64,000 nt of DNA. It comes from Candidatus Thorarchaeota archaeon (GTDB lineage Archaea > Asgardarchaeota > Thorarchaeia > Thorarchaeales > Thorarchaeaceae). Position numbers and translations under genes: made by a program. Positions 8,533 through 16,702 of this stretch are shown here, one piece after another. Below the pieces are notes generated by a model. It had not been told where the DNA came from, made no database searches, and saw only the letters and a program-made list of their open reading frames with translations. Each line of letters opens with the position of its first letter. Positions within the stretch are counted from its first letter, which is position 1. Location: contig JAGSHN010000018.1 in the NCBI GenBank assembly GCA_029855935.1, forward strand, positions 76,547 through 140,546. The letters are read 5' to 3'.

Positions 8533-9246
8533 TCAGTCGACACGATTGACTATCAGATGTCCGCAGTAGGGACACTCCTCCTCTTCGCCAGGGAGGACAG
8601 GGGCCTCGAGACGTCCTCCGCACTGAGGACACTTCGTGATGGCACGAGGCAGCTCGGCAACAGCCTCTGCGGTGTACACGACCCTCGAGTTCCGGTCAAT
8701 CGTCCCACGGAACTTTCCAGCACGAGAGAGTTCCTCCAGTGCCTCCACGATCTGCTCGTCCGTCGCATTGGTCACACGGGATATCTGATCGAACGTCATC
8801 CTCCGCTGAGCATAGAGAAGATGAAGCAGACTCTCCTGCAGGCTCACTGCACCGGGACTGACAATCTCACCATGTGCTGCGTCGAGATACACGAGCGGGA
8901 ACTTCCGGCGTGCCAGAGCCTCAGCCACATCTGCAACGTCCGAGACGCTGACGCCCAACTCCCGAGCGGCGGCCTCCAACCCTATGCGTCCCTCTCTCTG
9001 CACGAGCGCGATGACTCTGCTGGACACATCACCAATTCTTGCCGCGCGCGTTCCCTTGATCAGTAGCCACAGTCCCACAGCGAGCTCGGGCAGGCCAAGG
9101 ATGGCCCATGATATCACCACCGCGGAGATAAACGTCGTGGACGATCCGGCTGCCACCTTCAGGGCAGACTGGTAGACGAGCACTGACATGAATGCTGAGA
9201 CAGCAATCAGCACGATTCCAAGGAACTGGAGTAGGCGTGCATTCAT
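8533..9246 (-). CDS. Membrane-anchored winged-helix and zinc-ribbon protein
   Basis: This 237-residue protein opens with two hydrophobic helices (about 5-27 and 38-64). Two helical winged-helix-like segments follow (about 72-120 and 130-180). It closes with a zinc ribbon, CPQCGG and CPYCG, near residues 207 and 227. It should sit in the membrane with the nucleic acid- or protein-binding part in the cytoplasm. It could be a membrane-bound regulator, but no target is evident. It is convergent with the D-serine dehydratase-like gene (17 bp between stops). Confidence 0.65.
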   Translation of the reverse strand: MNARLLQFLGIVLIAVSAFMSVLVYQSALKVAAGSSTTFISAVVISWAILGLPELAVGLWLLIKGTRAARIGDVSSRVIALVQREGRIGLEAAARELGVSVSDVADVAEALARRKFPLVYLDAAHGEIVSPGAVSLQESLLHLLYAQRRMTFDQISRVTNATDEQIVEALEELSRAGKFRGTIDRNSRVVYTAEAVAELPRAITKCPQCGGRLEAPVLPGEEEECPYCGHLIVNRVD

Positions 9247-9280
9247 CGAGATTCACTCTTGTTTCGCAATGGCAATTGGG

Positions 9281-9294
9281 GAATTATATATTTC
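9281..9294 (-). promoter_or_regulatory. TATA box for the winged-helix membrane protein
   Basis: On the minus strand GGAAATATATAATTC lies about 40 bp before the ATG at 9246. It is a near-ideal archaeal TATA box in otherwise mixed sequence. Confidence 0.6.
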
Positions 9295-9792
9295 CAGATC
9301 GGGAGTGAGCATAGATTGACAACACATACAAGATTGAAGCGCGCCCACATCAGCATAGAAGCGTGTCTGAGAGCAATCCTCTTGCCTATCGAATCGTCGC
9401 GCAATCAAGAGAGAGAACCTACTACGTATCGGAGAAACAGAGCAGGGACTGGAGGTATGTGCGATTGTGGAGCGGGCGTTGATATCGTTTTTCCTCACAA
9501 GAACGAACGGAATGATAGGAAGGGACATTCCGAGTCGGCAAAGCTGCCACTGACTCGGGGAATTCAATCAGACACAAGATGATGCCAGCGGAACTTGGTC
9601 ACTTCGTAAATCGCCTCGTACCAAGCCCATTGAGAATCCTGCTACCATTCCCTATTGGGATTTCGTTCTTGTGGGCGCGAGGCTTCTCATTTCTTGGCTC
9701 AAGACAAGACCAGTTGGAATGAACCGTTGCCCATATCGCGAAACATTCATTTCAAAGAATGAGGGAGAAGAACAGGGACGGGAAAGACCACA
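9295..9792. other. About 500-bp intergenic region before the ATPase/nuclease pair
   Basis: No convincing gene is present. Overlapping frames on both strands encode low-complexity, Arg/Ser-rich products with no motif. Base composition is more AT-rich than the flanking housekeeping genes, as in the two genes that follow. It marks the left edge of an accessory segment. No repeat or tRNA that could serve as an attachment site was seen. Confidence 0.4.
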
Positions 9793-11286
9793 ATGCAAGA
9801 AGAAGGAACTGATCTCTCCACGGACTTCGTGCGATTCCATATCACGAATCTTGGACCATTGAGGAAAGCTACGATTGTCCTGCGCCCATTGTCGGTTTTC
9901 ATTGGTCCAAACAATGCTGGAAAGTCGTATGTGGCCACAATCATCCACGCGCTTGGCACTTCGTTTCTCTCGGCGGAATTCCCTTGGAGGGCAGTCTTTT
10001 CTTCCGATGACTACGTAGTAGATAAGAAGAAACGTCTTGATGCGAAGTTGCTGGAGAAAATTGTTCAAGCAGTGGGCTCCAATCTCGGAGATCTGGGCGT
10101 TGTCGGAGGACTCGTAGAGGATCGCACGGCGAAGATTGTCCGCTGGACACTTGCGGGACTAGAGCGCTCAATATCCGGTGAGATAGTGCGTTCATTCTCC
10201 TGTAGGCTCAGCGACATCGTTAGATTCGGCGCCAACAAGATGAGGATAGTAGTGGAGAACAGGTATTCGGACTACGAAGTCACTGTATCAAAGACTGGCG
10301 AGGTCAGCCTCAGAGTTCGCGACATTCACTTGCCGATCAAGAGAGCAGACTCTGGCATTCCCTACATACCATCAATCAATCGTGAAGTCATTGCAGGCTG
10401 GATCTCACACCTTTTGACGGCAAGCAAACCTGAGCAAGCGGCTCGAGCCATTGCCGATGTGGCTGTTGTCCTGACAACGCTGGGCATACTCTATCCCCTC
10501 GTCGGAGTAACAAACAGCCTGTACCTTCCAGCAGCAAGAGGCGGTTCTGTCCAGACCTATCGCTCACTTGCAGCTGAGTATGTTCTTCAGCTTCCATTTG
10601 CCCTCTCCGAGCCCCAGTCAAGGCCACCCACCCTGAGCAAGACGATGGCTTTGCTCTTCGCAAAGATGATTAACATGCCCGATGAGAGAGGCCCATTGGC
10701 CGAGATTGCTGAGGAGTATGAGGCTAGAACGACAGGAGGACACATTGAAATAGTACAAGACTCAAAGCATAAACTTCCACGTCTAGAGTTCAGATATGCC
10801 GGGCATTCAATGGGACTTCAGAGGGTCTCATCCTCGATATCAGAACTGGCTCCGCTGTATTTGTATCTAAAGTATTATGTCACACCGAAGTCAATGTTGA
10901 CAATCGAGGAGCCAGAGGCCCATCTTCATCCGGAGAACCAGCTGATAGTTGCAAAACTGATTGCCCGCCTAGTCAACGAGGGAGTTGTCCTGCTAGTCAC
11001 GACACATAGCGACTATCTGCTAAATCAGCTGAGCAACTGTATTGGTGCATCAAGACTCACATCCGAACAAAAACAAGCACTTGGCATTCTAGACAGCGAA
11101 ACTTTGCCATCTGACAAGGTGGCCATATATCTATTCGAAACAGTTGGTGATGGAGAATTCACAACACGACAACTATGCATAGACTGGGAAGGTATCCCGG
11201 ATGATGAGTTCTCAAAGGTATATGAGCAACTATATGAACAGTCGGTATTGATAGATACTGCACTCTCTCGCCCTGGTGACAGGTGA
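9793..11286 (+). CDS. OLD/AAA_15-like ATPase of a putative two-gene defence unit
   Basis: This 497-residue ABC/SMC-type ATPase has Walker A IGPNNAGKSY at about 37-46. The signature and Walker B region contains the IEEPEAHLHP motif at about 369-380, and the switch histidine lies in TTHSDYLL at about 402-409. This arrangement defines the AAA_15/AAA_21/OLD-like ATPases common in defence (OLD, Gabija, PARIS, retron and Septu systems). No TOPRIM domain is attached. The next gene overlaps by 4 nt and is nuclease-like, suggesting the ATPase acts as the sensor and the partner as effector. Lower GC and the long empty leader fit horizontal acquisition. The partner pairing does not match a system I can name. 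Confidence 0.85.
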   Translation: MQEEGTDLSTDFVRFHITNLGPLRKATIVLRPLSVFIGPNNAGKSYVATIIHALGTSFLSAEFPWRAVFSSDDYVVDKKKRLDAKLLEKIVQAVGSNLGDLGVVGGLVEDRTAKIVRWTLAGLERSISGEIVRSFSCRLSDIVRFGANKMRIVVENRYSDYEVTVSKTGEVSLRVRDIHLPIKRADSGIPYIPSINREVIAGWISHLLTASKPEQAARAIADVAVVLTTLGILYPLVGVTNSLYLPAARGGSVQTYRSLAAEYVLQLPFALSEPQSRPPTLSKTMALLFAKMINMPDERGPLAEIAEEYEARTTGGHIEIVQDSKHKLPRLEFRYAGHSMGLQRVSSSISELAPLYLYLKYYVTPKSMLTIEEPEAHLHPENQLIVAKLIARLVNEGVVLLVTTHSDYLLNQLSNCIGASRLTSEQKQALGILDSETLPSDKVAIYLFETVGDGEFTTRQLCIDWEGIPDDEFSKVYEQLYEQSVLIDTALSRPGDR

Positions 11287-11780
11287 GCCATATGAGCGTG
11301 GTTACCTGCATCAGGAAAGAGTATGCCAACTATGTATATCGATGCAGGGAGAGAGGAAGCAGGGTCGATACTACTGGTATTGAATGTGTTGTACTCTGGG
11401 GCGATGCGATTGAGAGAGATTTCATTGGGAATGCCATGCTTCGTAAGAGCTGTGATTGCATCATCATATCCGAATGGAAGGAGGATGTTATAGTCCTTTT
11501 TGTTGAACTAAAGAGGGGAACTGTCAAGGCGGACGATTGCATCGTCAAGATGCAGACCTGCTACGAACACGCCACGAATATTCTTCAGCACTGCTCAATT
11601 CGGCCGACTGGCTGGAATCCAATCTTTCTCGTTGTTCATAGACGTATGAAGACACACGAGATGGCTCAGCTGAGATCGAAACGAATGAGATGCGGCGGAA
11701 AGAGATATCCAATATGGTCGCGGCCGAGCCCATTGAAATTACGGGAGCTTGTGGAGAGATGGCATCAATTCGTCCAATGA
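11283..11780 (+). CDS. Small PD-(D/E)XK-like nuclease candidate, partner of the ATPase
   Basis: This 165-residue protein overlaps the end of the ATPase gene (GTG at 11283 within GTGA; ATG at 11292 is an alternative start). Its core is a strand with D58 in CDCIII, a hairpin, and then VELKRG with E75-x-K77, followed by a basic helical part. The order D...ExK after a buried hydrophobic strand is the PD-(D/E)XK nuclease signature. The protein is shorter than most restriction enzymes and has no methyltransferase nearby. It is inferred to be the effector of the ATPase module. It could instead be a non-catalytic or regulatory subunit. Confidence 0.6.
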   Translation: MSHMSVVTCIRKEYANYVYRCRERGSRVDTTGIECVVLWGDAIERDFIGNAMLRKSCDCIIISEWKEDVIVLFVELKRGTVKADDCIVKMQTCYEHATNILQHCSIRPTGWNPIFLVVHRRMKTHEMAQLRSKRMRCGGKRYPIWSRPSPLKLRELVERWHQFVQ

Positions 11781-11956
11781 GAGTCAGAATCCGATTCAAC
11801 TCAATATGAGTTGCTCATTGAGTCGGTACTTACTGAGTGCGTGAGAATCAGCAAGCACATGCTGGCAACGTGACGGATGCCAGATACCTATTGGGGTGTT
11901 CCCCAGATAATCGGCGGAGTATCTGCCCGAATGATTTAATTAGAGAGAAAGACACT
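11781..11956 (+). promoter_or_regulatory. Intergenic region with TATA-like ATTTAATTA
   Basis: The coding frame of the next gene continues back to 11837, but its translation there is not protein-like. A TATA-like element at about 11933-11942 lies inside it. Transcription would begin near 11960, so the real start of the next gene is probably GTG 11957 or ATG 11996. Confidence 0.4.
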
Positions 11957-12418
11957 GTGAGAAACACGTTACACACCCTGAAGGACGTATTTGCAATGGT
12001 GATTGACAGAGAGGGAGCCACATCGGCAGTCATATTGCACTTCAAATCGGGAGAGCCTGCAAGTCTTCCGGCGGAGTTTGTTGCAGACATCGGTGAAAGC
12101 ACCGCGCTCACGGTCCTTCACCACAAGGACAGGATCATGAAGATCTACCCTGTGGAGTCTGACAACATCTATCTGCTTCGCATCGAGATCAGCGACCTGT
12201 CCAGGGATTTCCTAAAGCAGCTAAACTTCTCCTTCAACGATGCAAAGCTGTCGGACATCATCTTCACCACTGGCGTCTGCCTGCGGGGGGAGAAGTGCTA
12301 CTACGAGTGCTACTTTGTGCCGGACCAGCTCGTTGTGTCGCTGGATGAGCTCCAGAACAGCCTCGAGAAGATCCCAGGCGTCTCACGTGTTGTCCTTCGA
12401 AGGGTTGAGTCTTCATAG
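11957..12418 (+). CDS. Hypothetical protein with ACT-like beta-alpha-beta halves
   Basis: This roughly 153-residue protein is not recognised with confidence. Two alternating strand-helix-strand units (a YLLRIEISDLSRDFL part and a C-terminal QLVVSLDELQNSLEKIPGV part) are reminiscent of tandem ACT-type regulatory domains. Between them a TTGVCLRGEKC stretch carries two cysteines. The start is placed at GTG 11957 because a TATA-like box lies only 20 bp upstream; ATG 11996 is also possible. It is not obviously linked to the ATPase/nuclease pair before it, from which it is separated by a promoter-like region. Confidence 0.55.
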   Translation: MRNTLHTLKDVFAMVIDREGATSAVILHFKSGEPASLPAEFVADIGESTALTVLHHKDRIMKIYPVESDNIYLLRIEISDLSRDFLKQLNFSFNDAKLSDIIFTTGVCLRGEKCYYECYFVPDQLVVSLDELQNSLEKIPGVSRVVLRRVESS

Positions 12419-12517
12419 GGGACCCAACGCGGCCTGCATTTGCATGGGCCGGCTCTGATTCAACGAGAATGGGACCGTTCAGGGGGCTCGGTCTGCGGGG
12501 AGCACAACAAATATAGC

Positions 12518-13306
12518 TTAGTCGAGGACATCTTCGACGTAGTCCCTCAGATTCCGCGGCACATATGAGGCGAGAAAGCCTCTGAGTACAGTCTCCTCAT
12601 CACGGATTATGTCATAGCTCTCGAAGTGGTTGAGCACATTATTCAGGTCGCGCCTGAGTAGCCTCACTGCGACCTCAAGGTTGCACCACGGGTCCACATG
12701 ATAGGCCTGTGGCATGTCGATAAACCATGCTCGGTTGCGCCACCAGAGAATGTTGTACGGGCTGAGGTCTCCGTGGACGTAATGGGCACGACTGTACATT
12801 GCAAGATAGTCTGCCAGAATCTGGTCGAGCACAGCCCCGGGATCCTCTGGGTGAACCTCCCTCAGTCGGGGTGCTGGTGTCGTACCATCACCAATGAACC
12901 GCATCGTGACATAGTTGGCAACGCGACCCACAGGAGTGGGCACGGGGACGCCCGCTCGAAAGGAGACCAGTAGCACGTCGTACTCTTTGGCTGCAAGTAC
13001 CTCCATTCGACCAGGAGCAAAGAAGCCCCGCTTCTTGCCAGCACGTGATGTACGCCACAGCCGGTAGGCCTTCAGCACAAGTGGGAATCCATTGAGGACA
13101 CCAAGATAGACATCGGCCTCCTTTCCCGACCTCAGCTGTAGAATGACCTCTGACACAAGGCCGAACTCCATTGCATCCTGTCGGACCTCTGCAAGGGTCA
13201 GTTCGTGGATGGCAACCGACTGGCCCGAACGACCCCCTCGTTGTCGACTGCGTTTGAACCGTGTCACACTTGATTTGGATGGATTGAATCTCTCAACAGG
13301 ACACAC
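12518..13306 (-). CDS. RIO-family protein kinase
   Basis: This 262-residue protein carries the RIO kinase pattern: the SGKEADVY glycine-poor loop at about 60-67, the ATP-binding lysine in VLKAY (K79), the catalytic loop HGDLSPYN at 178-185 and the metal-binding aspartate in FIDMPQ (D197). The basic N-terminus is typical. RIO kinases in archaea act in small-subunit ribosome maturation. Subtype is uncertain: there is no N-terminal winged helix, so it is closer to Rio1 in build, although HGD is more Rio2-like. The start is GTG at 13306 in the longest frame; an internal start cannot be excluded. Confidence 0.85.
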   Translation of the reverse strand: MCPVERFNPSKSSVTRFKRSRQRGGRSGQSVAIHELTLAEVRQDAMEFGLVSEVILQLRSGKEADVYLGVLNGFPLVLKAYRLWRTSRAGKKRGFFAPGRMEVLAAKEYDVLLVSFRAGVPVPTPVGRVANYVTMRFIGDGTTPAPRLREVHPEDPGAVLDQILADYLAMYSRAHYVHGDLSPYNILWWRNRAWFIDMPQAYHVDPWCNLEVAVRLLRRDLNNVLNHFESYDIIRDEETVLRGFLASYVPRNLRDYVEDVLD

Positions 13307-13811
13307 TGCTCAGTGCATCTCCTCTGTTCTCAGCACCTGTGGACTGCCCCGTGTACGCATGGAGTGACTGTCACACGGGAACAGTGGAGCACGTGTCAGA
13401 TGTTCGTCGTCACTGGGTGGCTAGGAGATCGCGTGCCACCGCCTAGGTCATCAGAACGAGCAACAGTCCGCACGGTCAACCCGATCTGTCCGGCTACACC
13501 GACACGTGCGAAGTGAGTCGAGCCTCCAGAACCAGAGTCACTGGAGAACGGTCTGACCGGTGCAGATTGTTGCTACAACAAGTCCGTCTTCAACTGTCAC
13601 AACATTCACCAACGCCATACCAATCTGCACCTCCTGTTCTCCTTTGTCGGCTCCTCTACAACGTGGACAGTGAAATACTTTTGCCCGCTTGGTCTTGAGC
13701 GATAGTGACCGCGGCCGTTCGCCGGTGAATCGCTGGCAGAGGACTTAATATCTCTCAGACGCTCCGGTTGCGCCACCGCACAGCCCCATCCAACACGGAG
13801 TCCCATCAAGA
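13307..13811. other. 505-bp divergent intergenic region between RIO kinase and DNA methyltransferase
   Basis: No gene is called. A TATA-like CTTAATATC at about 13742-13751 could serve the methyltransferase at 13812. On the minus strand a frame from about 13720 to 13540 contains a CPRC pair and a hydrophobic beta-like C-terminus, but it has no start codon before an internal ATG. It may be a remnant zinc ribbon or chance. No RNA gene was recognised. Confidence 0.3.
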
Positions 13812-14864
13812 ATGAAGACCACTCACCGAGTCATCTGTGGCGACGCGCGAGATATGGCAGAGCTGGAGTCGTCATCGGTCGACCTGATTGTCACATCGCC
13901 ACCATACCCTATGATTCAGATGTGGGACGAGACATTCTCGATGATGAACACAGAGATTGAGGAGGCCCTCAATGCTGCAGACGGGCCACAGGCCTTTGAA
14001 CTGATGCATCAGGAACTCGATTGTGCGTGGAGGGAGTGCCACCGTGTTCTCAAAGAGGGCGGGATCATCTGCATCAATGTCGGCGATGCCACCCGGACCG
14101 TGGGCGAGGAATTCAGGCTCTATCCCAACCACTCGAGAGTACTGACCACGCTGACAGCGCTCGGTCTCAGGGTGCTGCCGTGGATCATCTGGAGAAAGCC
14201 GACCAATGCGCCCAACAAGTTCATGGGCTCCGGGATGCTCCCACCCGGGGCGTACGTCACTCTTGAGCACGAGTTCATTCTCATCGCCCGGAAGGGAAAC
14301 AGGCGGTTGTTCGCATCTGGTGAGGAAAGGAGCCGGAGAAGGCAGAGCGCATACTTCTGGGAGGAACGGAACCAGTGGTTCTCCGACGTCTGGACCGATC
14401 TCACCGGGACCTCTCAGCCGCTTCAGTCAGAGACCACGCGGTCGCGCAGCGCGGCCTTTCCCGTTGAGCTGCCGTATCGGCTGATTCAGATGTTCTCCAT
14501 CCGTGGTGACACTGTCCTCGACCCATTCGCAGGAGTCGGCACAACACTTGTGGCCGCGGTAATCACGGCCCGTCATAGCATCGGCATAGAGATTGAGGCT
14601 GGCCTGATACCGCTGATCCTACGACGACTGGTCGACGGCGTAGAACTGGGACAACAGACCGTGCAGCAGAGGTATAGGGCGCACGTGCAGTTCCTCAGAC
14701 AGAGGGATAGCACAAAGACTCCACCAAGGTATCACAACAGAAGTCTTGACGTGGATGTGATGACAAGTCAGGAGACCGATATGGTGTGGGTCGTCCCAGT
14801 CTCGGCGCAGACTGCGGAGGACGGCACTGTGATCATTGACTACGAGCCGTTCAAGGTCGAATAG
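13812..14864 (+). CDS. DNA methyltransferase, beta-class N4-cytosine/N6-adenine type
   Basis: This 350-residue SAM-dependent amino-methyltransferase has the catalytic motif IV TSPPY at residues 28-32. The SAM-binding motif DPFAGVGTT comes late at about 237-245, giving the beta-class order. SPPY rather than NPPY favours N4-cytosine. No restriction endonuclease or specificity gene adjoins it, so it looks like an orphan or solitary methylase. Such enzymes methylate DNA for regulation or self-protection. The last 60 residues lie beyond the catalytic domain and are not recognised. It is convergent with larE (50 bp apart). Confidence 0.85.
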   Translation: MKTTHRVICGDARDMAELESSSVDLIVTSPPYPMIQMWDETFSMMNTEIEEALNAADGPQAFELMHQELDCAWRECHRVLKEGGIICINVGDATRTVGEEFRLYPNHSRVLTTLTALGLRVLPWIIWRKPTNAPNKFMGSGMLPPGAYVTLEHEFILIARKGNRRLFASGEERSRRRQSAYFWEERNQWFSDVWTDLTGTSQPLQSETTRSRSAAFPVELPYRLIQMFSIRGDTVLDPFAGVGTTLVAAVITARHSIGIEIEAGLIPLILRRLVDGVELGQQTVQQRYRAHVQFLRQRDSTKTPPRYHNRSLDVDVMTSQETDMVWVVPVSAQTAEDGTVIIDYEPFKVE

Positions 14865-14914
14865 AGGGCATTCAGACAGCCCCTCTCATAGACACGACTT
14901 CTCCGCCACGAGTG

Positions 14915-15733
14915 TCACTGTCTCGATAGGACCTCGTCCATTGCGCCAGTCCGATAGCCCTGCGTGTCAAGTGTCACATACCTGAAACCCGCATTCTTGG
15001 CAATCTCAGTCAGACGGTCCAATTTGTCAACATCGAACATCTTCTGACGCTCGTCACGCCCGACCTCTATCCGGACGATATCGCCGTGATAGCGTGCCCG
15101 AACACACTCAACACCGAACAGGTCTCGAACTGCCTGTTCGACCGTGTCCACCATCCTGACCCGTTCCTCAGTTATCTCAGTCCCATACGGGAATCGACTG
15201 GCGAGACAGGCCATGGAGGGACGCTCAGCAACAGACAGACCGCGACTCCGTGCAAAAGCACGAATCTCATCTTTTGTGACGCCAGCCTCCTTGAACGGGG
15301 AGATCACTCCCGCCTCGGCAAGAGCCCTCGCCCCGGGCCGATGCCCCTGAACATCGGTCGCGTTTGTGCCATCGACGATAAGGTCCAGCCCGAGCTCCCG
15401 GGCCGCGCTGAGCCACACCTGAGAGAGCTCTCTCTTGCAGAAGTAGCAGCGGTCGACAGGGTTCTTCGCAAGGCCGGGATTGTTCAACTCGTCAACGTGA
15501 ACCACCCTCAGAGGGAGTCCGAGTTCCTCTGCCGTACGCCTTGCAGCATCAATCTCGCCACGAGCAAGCATGATGCTGTCGACTGTCAAGAGCACCGTCC
15601 GTTGGGCGCTCTCCTTGGCGAGGAGAGCAAGGACTGCACTGTCCACACCACCGCTGAAGGCGACAAGCACTCCGTGCCCGCGTAGGATCTCTCTGACTCT
15701 CTCGAACTTTCTCTCAGTATCTGCCATGCTCAT
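14915..15733 (-). CDS. larE: LarE-like ATP-dependent sulfur transferase
   Basis: LarE adenylates and sulfurates the pyridinium dicarboxylate precursor of the nickel-pincer cofactor of lactate racemase. This 272-residue protein has the PP-loop SGGVDS at 27-32 and C176 in ACLASR, at the position of the sacrificial cysteine of known LarE. C96 and C99 in CYFC mean it could belong to the cluster-binding LarE type that uses three cysteines to hold a [4Fe-4S] cluster. No larA, larB or larC gene is in the window. Its start overlaps by 4 nt the stop of the 98-residue gene upstream, so the two form an operon. Confidence 0.85.
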   Translation of the reverse strand: MSMADTERKFERVREILRGHGVLVAFSGGVDSAVLALLAKESAQRTVLLTVDSIMLARGEIDAARRTAEELGLPLRVVHVDELNNPGLAKNPVDRCYFCKRELSQVWLSAARELGLDLIVDGTNATDVQGHRPGARALAEAGVISPFKEAGVTKDEIRAFARSRGLSVAERPSMACLASRFPYGTEITEERVRMVDTVEQAVRDLFGVECVRARYHGDIVRIEVGRDERQKMFDVDKLDRLTEIAKNAGFRYVTLDTQGYRTGAMDEVLSRQ

Positions 15734-16026
15734 CTGTTGTCATCTCCCACAAGAAGCGGCACGAGGATGTCTGCAACGGACTCGGCGCTCTCTTCCGACA
15801 TGCCTCTCAGCAGGATCCGGCCATCAGGAAACACTGTCACAGCACTGTCCCCTGCGCCCTGTAGTATGAGAATTGAGGGCAGGGCGACGCGAACCTGCAT
15901 ACCGACTGCACGGGCCACTCTCTCTGCCAGTGAGGGGAGATCGATACGTGACCTGCGGTCGAGGCGTATCTCGAATCCTGTCTTCTCCGAACACAGACGC
16001 ATCTCGTATCTCGCTGGCGAGTTCAT
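15730..16026 (-). CDS. Small TBP-fold-like protein co-transcribed with larE
   Basis: The open frame is longer, but the start is placed at ATG 16026 (MNSPARYEM), which has GAGGGAG about 9 nt upstream. The resulting 98-residue protein has one alpha/beta unit. Its C-terminal half has the pattern of a half TATA-binding-protein fold (TVFPDGRILLRG followed by a helix). It overlaps larE by an ATGA, so tight co-expression is likely. A role in LarE function or in substrate handling is possible but unproven. Confidence 0.65.
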   Translation of the reverse strand: MNSPARYEMRLCSEKTGFEIRLDRRSRIDLPSLAERVARAVGMQVRVALPSILILQGAGDSAVTVFPDGRILLRGMSEESAESVADILVPLLVGDDNR

Positions 16027-16375
16027 AGTGAGAGCTCCCTCACAGAGCTGGTAGGAGCCGTCCAATGGTGGCCGGATGTCGCAACGACACGCTCGCCCGC
16101 CGATGAACGAGTCCCCGGGCTCGGGGGCGTGCATCAAGGGGACCGGCACTCAGTTGAGCATTGGACTCCCAGTTGATGTTTTGACTCTTCTGTTTGTGGC
16201 CCGTGGAGAACAGCGGAGAGACGTCGGGAAACAGTGTTCGTCGATTGGCCAGCTGCCTCAATATGCCTCCAGGCCCAACCTTCGCAAGAGAATAGAATAG
16301 AATGAAGGTGAGTCGAGCGACGCCGAGGCGGTCTCCCCAGCGGGAGAGTCTCACAACAGGCGTCCGACAACGTGG
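16027..16375. other. 349-bp region upstream of the larE operon
   Basis: No convincing gene is present. It probably contains the larE operon promoter on the minus strand, but no TATA box stands out. Frames on both strands encode Arg/Ser-rich shadow products. Confidence 0.3.
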
Positions 16376-16447
16376 TCAATAGGACTTCCAAATCAGCAGG
16401 AGCCCTACGACGAGGGGGAAGAGCGCAAAGGCGGTCAGTGCAAGCAT
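16376..16447 (-). CDS. 23-residue hydrophobic ORF directly after a TAG
   Basis: The ATG at 16447 follows the TAG of the 40-residue ORF without a gap and in the same frame. The product is one membrane helix (LALTAFALFPLVVGLLLIW) with a short basic end. It is either the second half of a two-helix membrane hairpin interrupted by an amber codon or a separate mini-gene. It has no ribosome binding site of its own. Only the hydrophobicity and frame continuity support it. Confidence 0.35.
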   Translation of the reverse strand: MLALTAFALFPLVVGLLLIWKSY

Positions 16448-16570
16448 CTACTCTATGGGAGTGCCACAGGTGGACTCGACGACTGTCTCCTCGGTCGTGG
16501 CAAAGATCAAGAGGGCAAGCAGGGCTGTTGGCGGTGCAATGGTCAGTAGTCTGTTCAAAGTTGTTCTCAT
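16448..16570 (-). CDS. 40-residue small membrane or secreted protein
   Basis: This short gene is called because of a strong ribosome binding site, GGGAGGTG, about 6 nt before its ATG. It also has a clear hydrophobic helix (about residues 7-24) followed by an acidic loop ending in CGTPIE. It stops at TAG 16448-16450; the same frame then encodes a second membrane helix. It lies downstream of thiI and may be transcribed with it or alone. A GC-rich hairpin precedes it at about 16612-16627. The function is unknown. Confidence 0.45.
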   Translation of the reverse strand: MRTTLNRLLTIAPPTALLALLIFATTEETVVESTCGTPIE

Positions 16571-16611
16571 CTGGAACACCTCCCAGGGGAAGACATTCCG
16601 TAAAACGAACT

Positions 16612-16627
16612 GCGGGAGCCTTCTCCC
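16612..16627 (-). terminator. GC-rich hairpin between thiI and the small membrane ORF
   Basis: CGGGAG and CTCCCG form a perfect 6-bp stem with a CCTT loop. It lies about 75 bp past the thiI stop on the minus strand, in an otherwise empty leader. It is not followed by a clean T tract, so it may be a processing or leader structure rather than a terminator. Confidence 0.3.
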
Positions 16628-16702
16628 GGCCGATTTTTGTCGAGAGTCCGCCTTAAGACATTTTCGAATATGAGCTCGGTTTCGGCTAGCGTAAGGCGCG
16701 CA

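Noticed and set aside
9259-9582. 107-codon plus-strand frame before the ATPase gene
   Set aside because: It would start next to the TATA box of the divergent gene and encodes a low-complexity product without motif or ribosome binding site.
13540-13720. Minus-strand zinc-ribbon-like frame with CPRC
   Set aside because: No start codon precedes the cysteine pair, and a frame of this length is expected by chance.
16448-16450. TAG as certain pyrrolysine codon
   Set aside because: Several ordinary genes here end in TAG (for example 7340 and 12418), and no Pyl machinery is visible. Kept only as a question.
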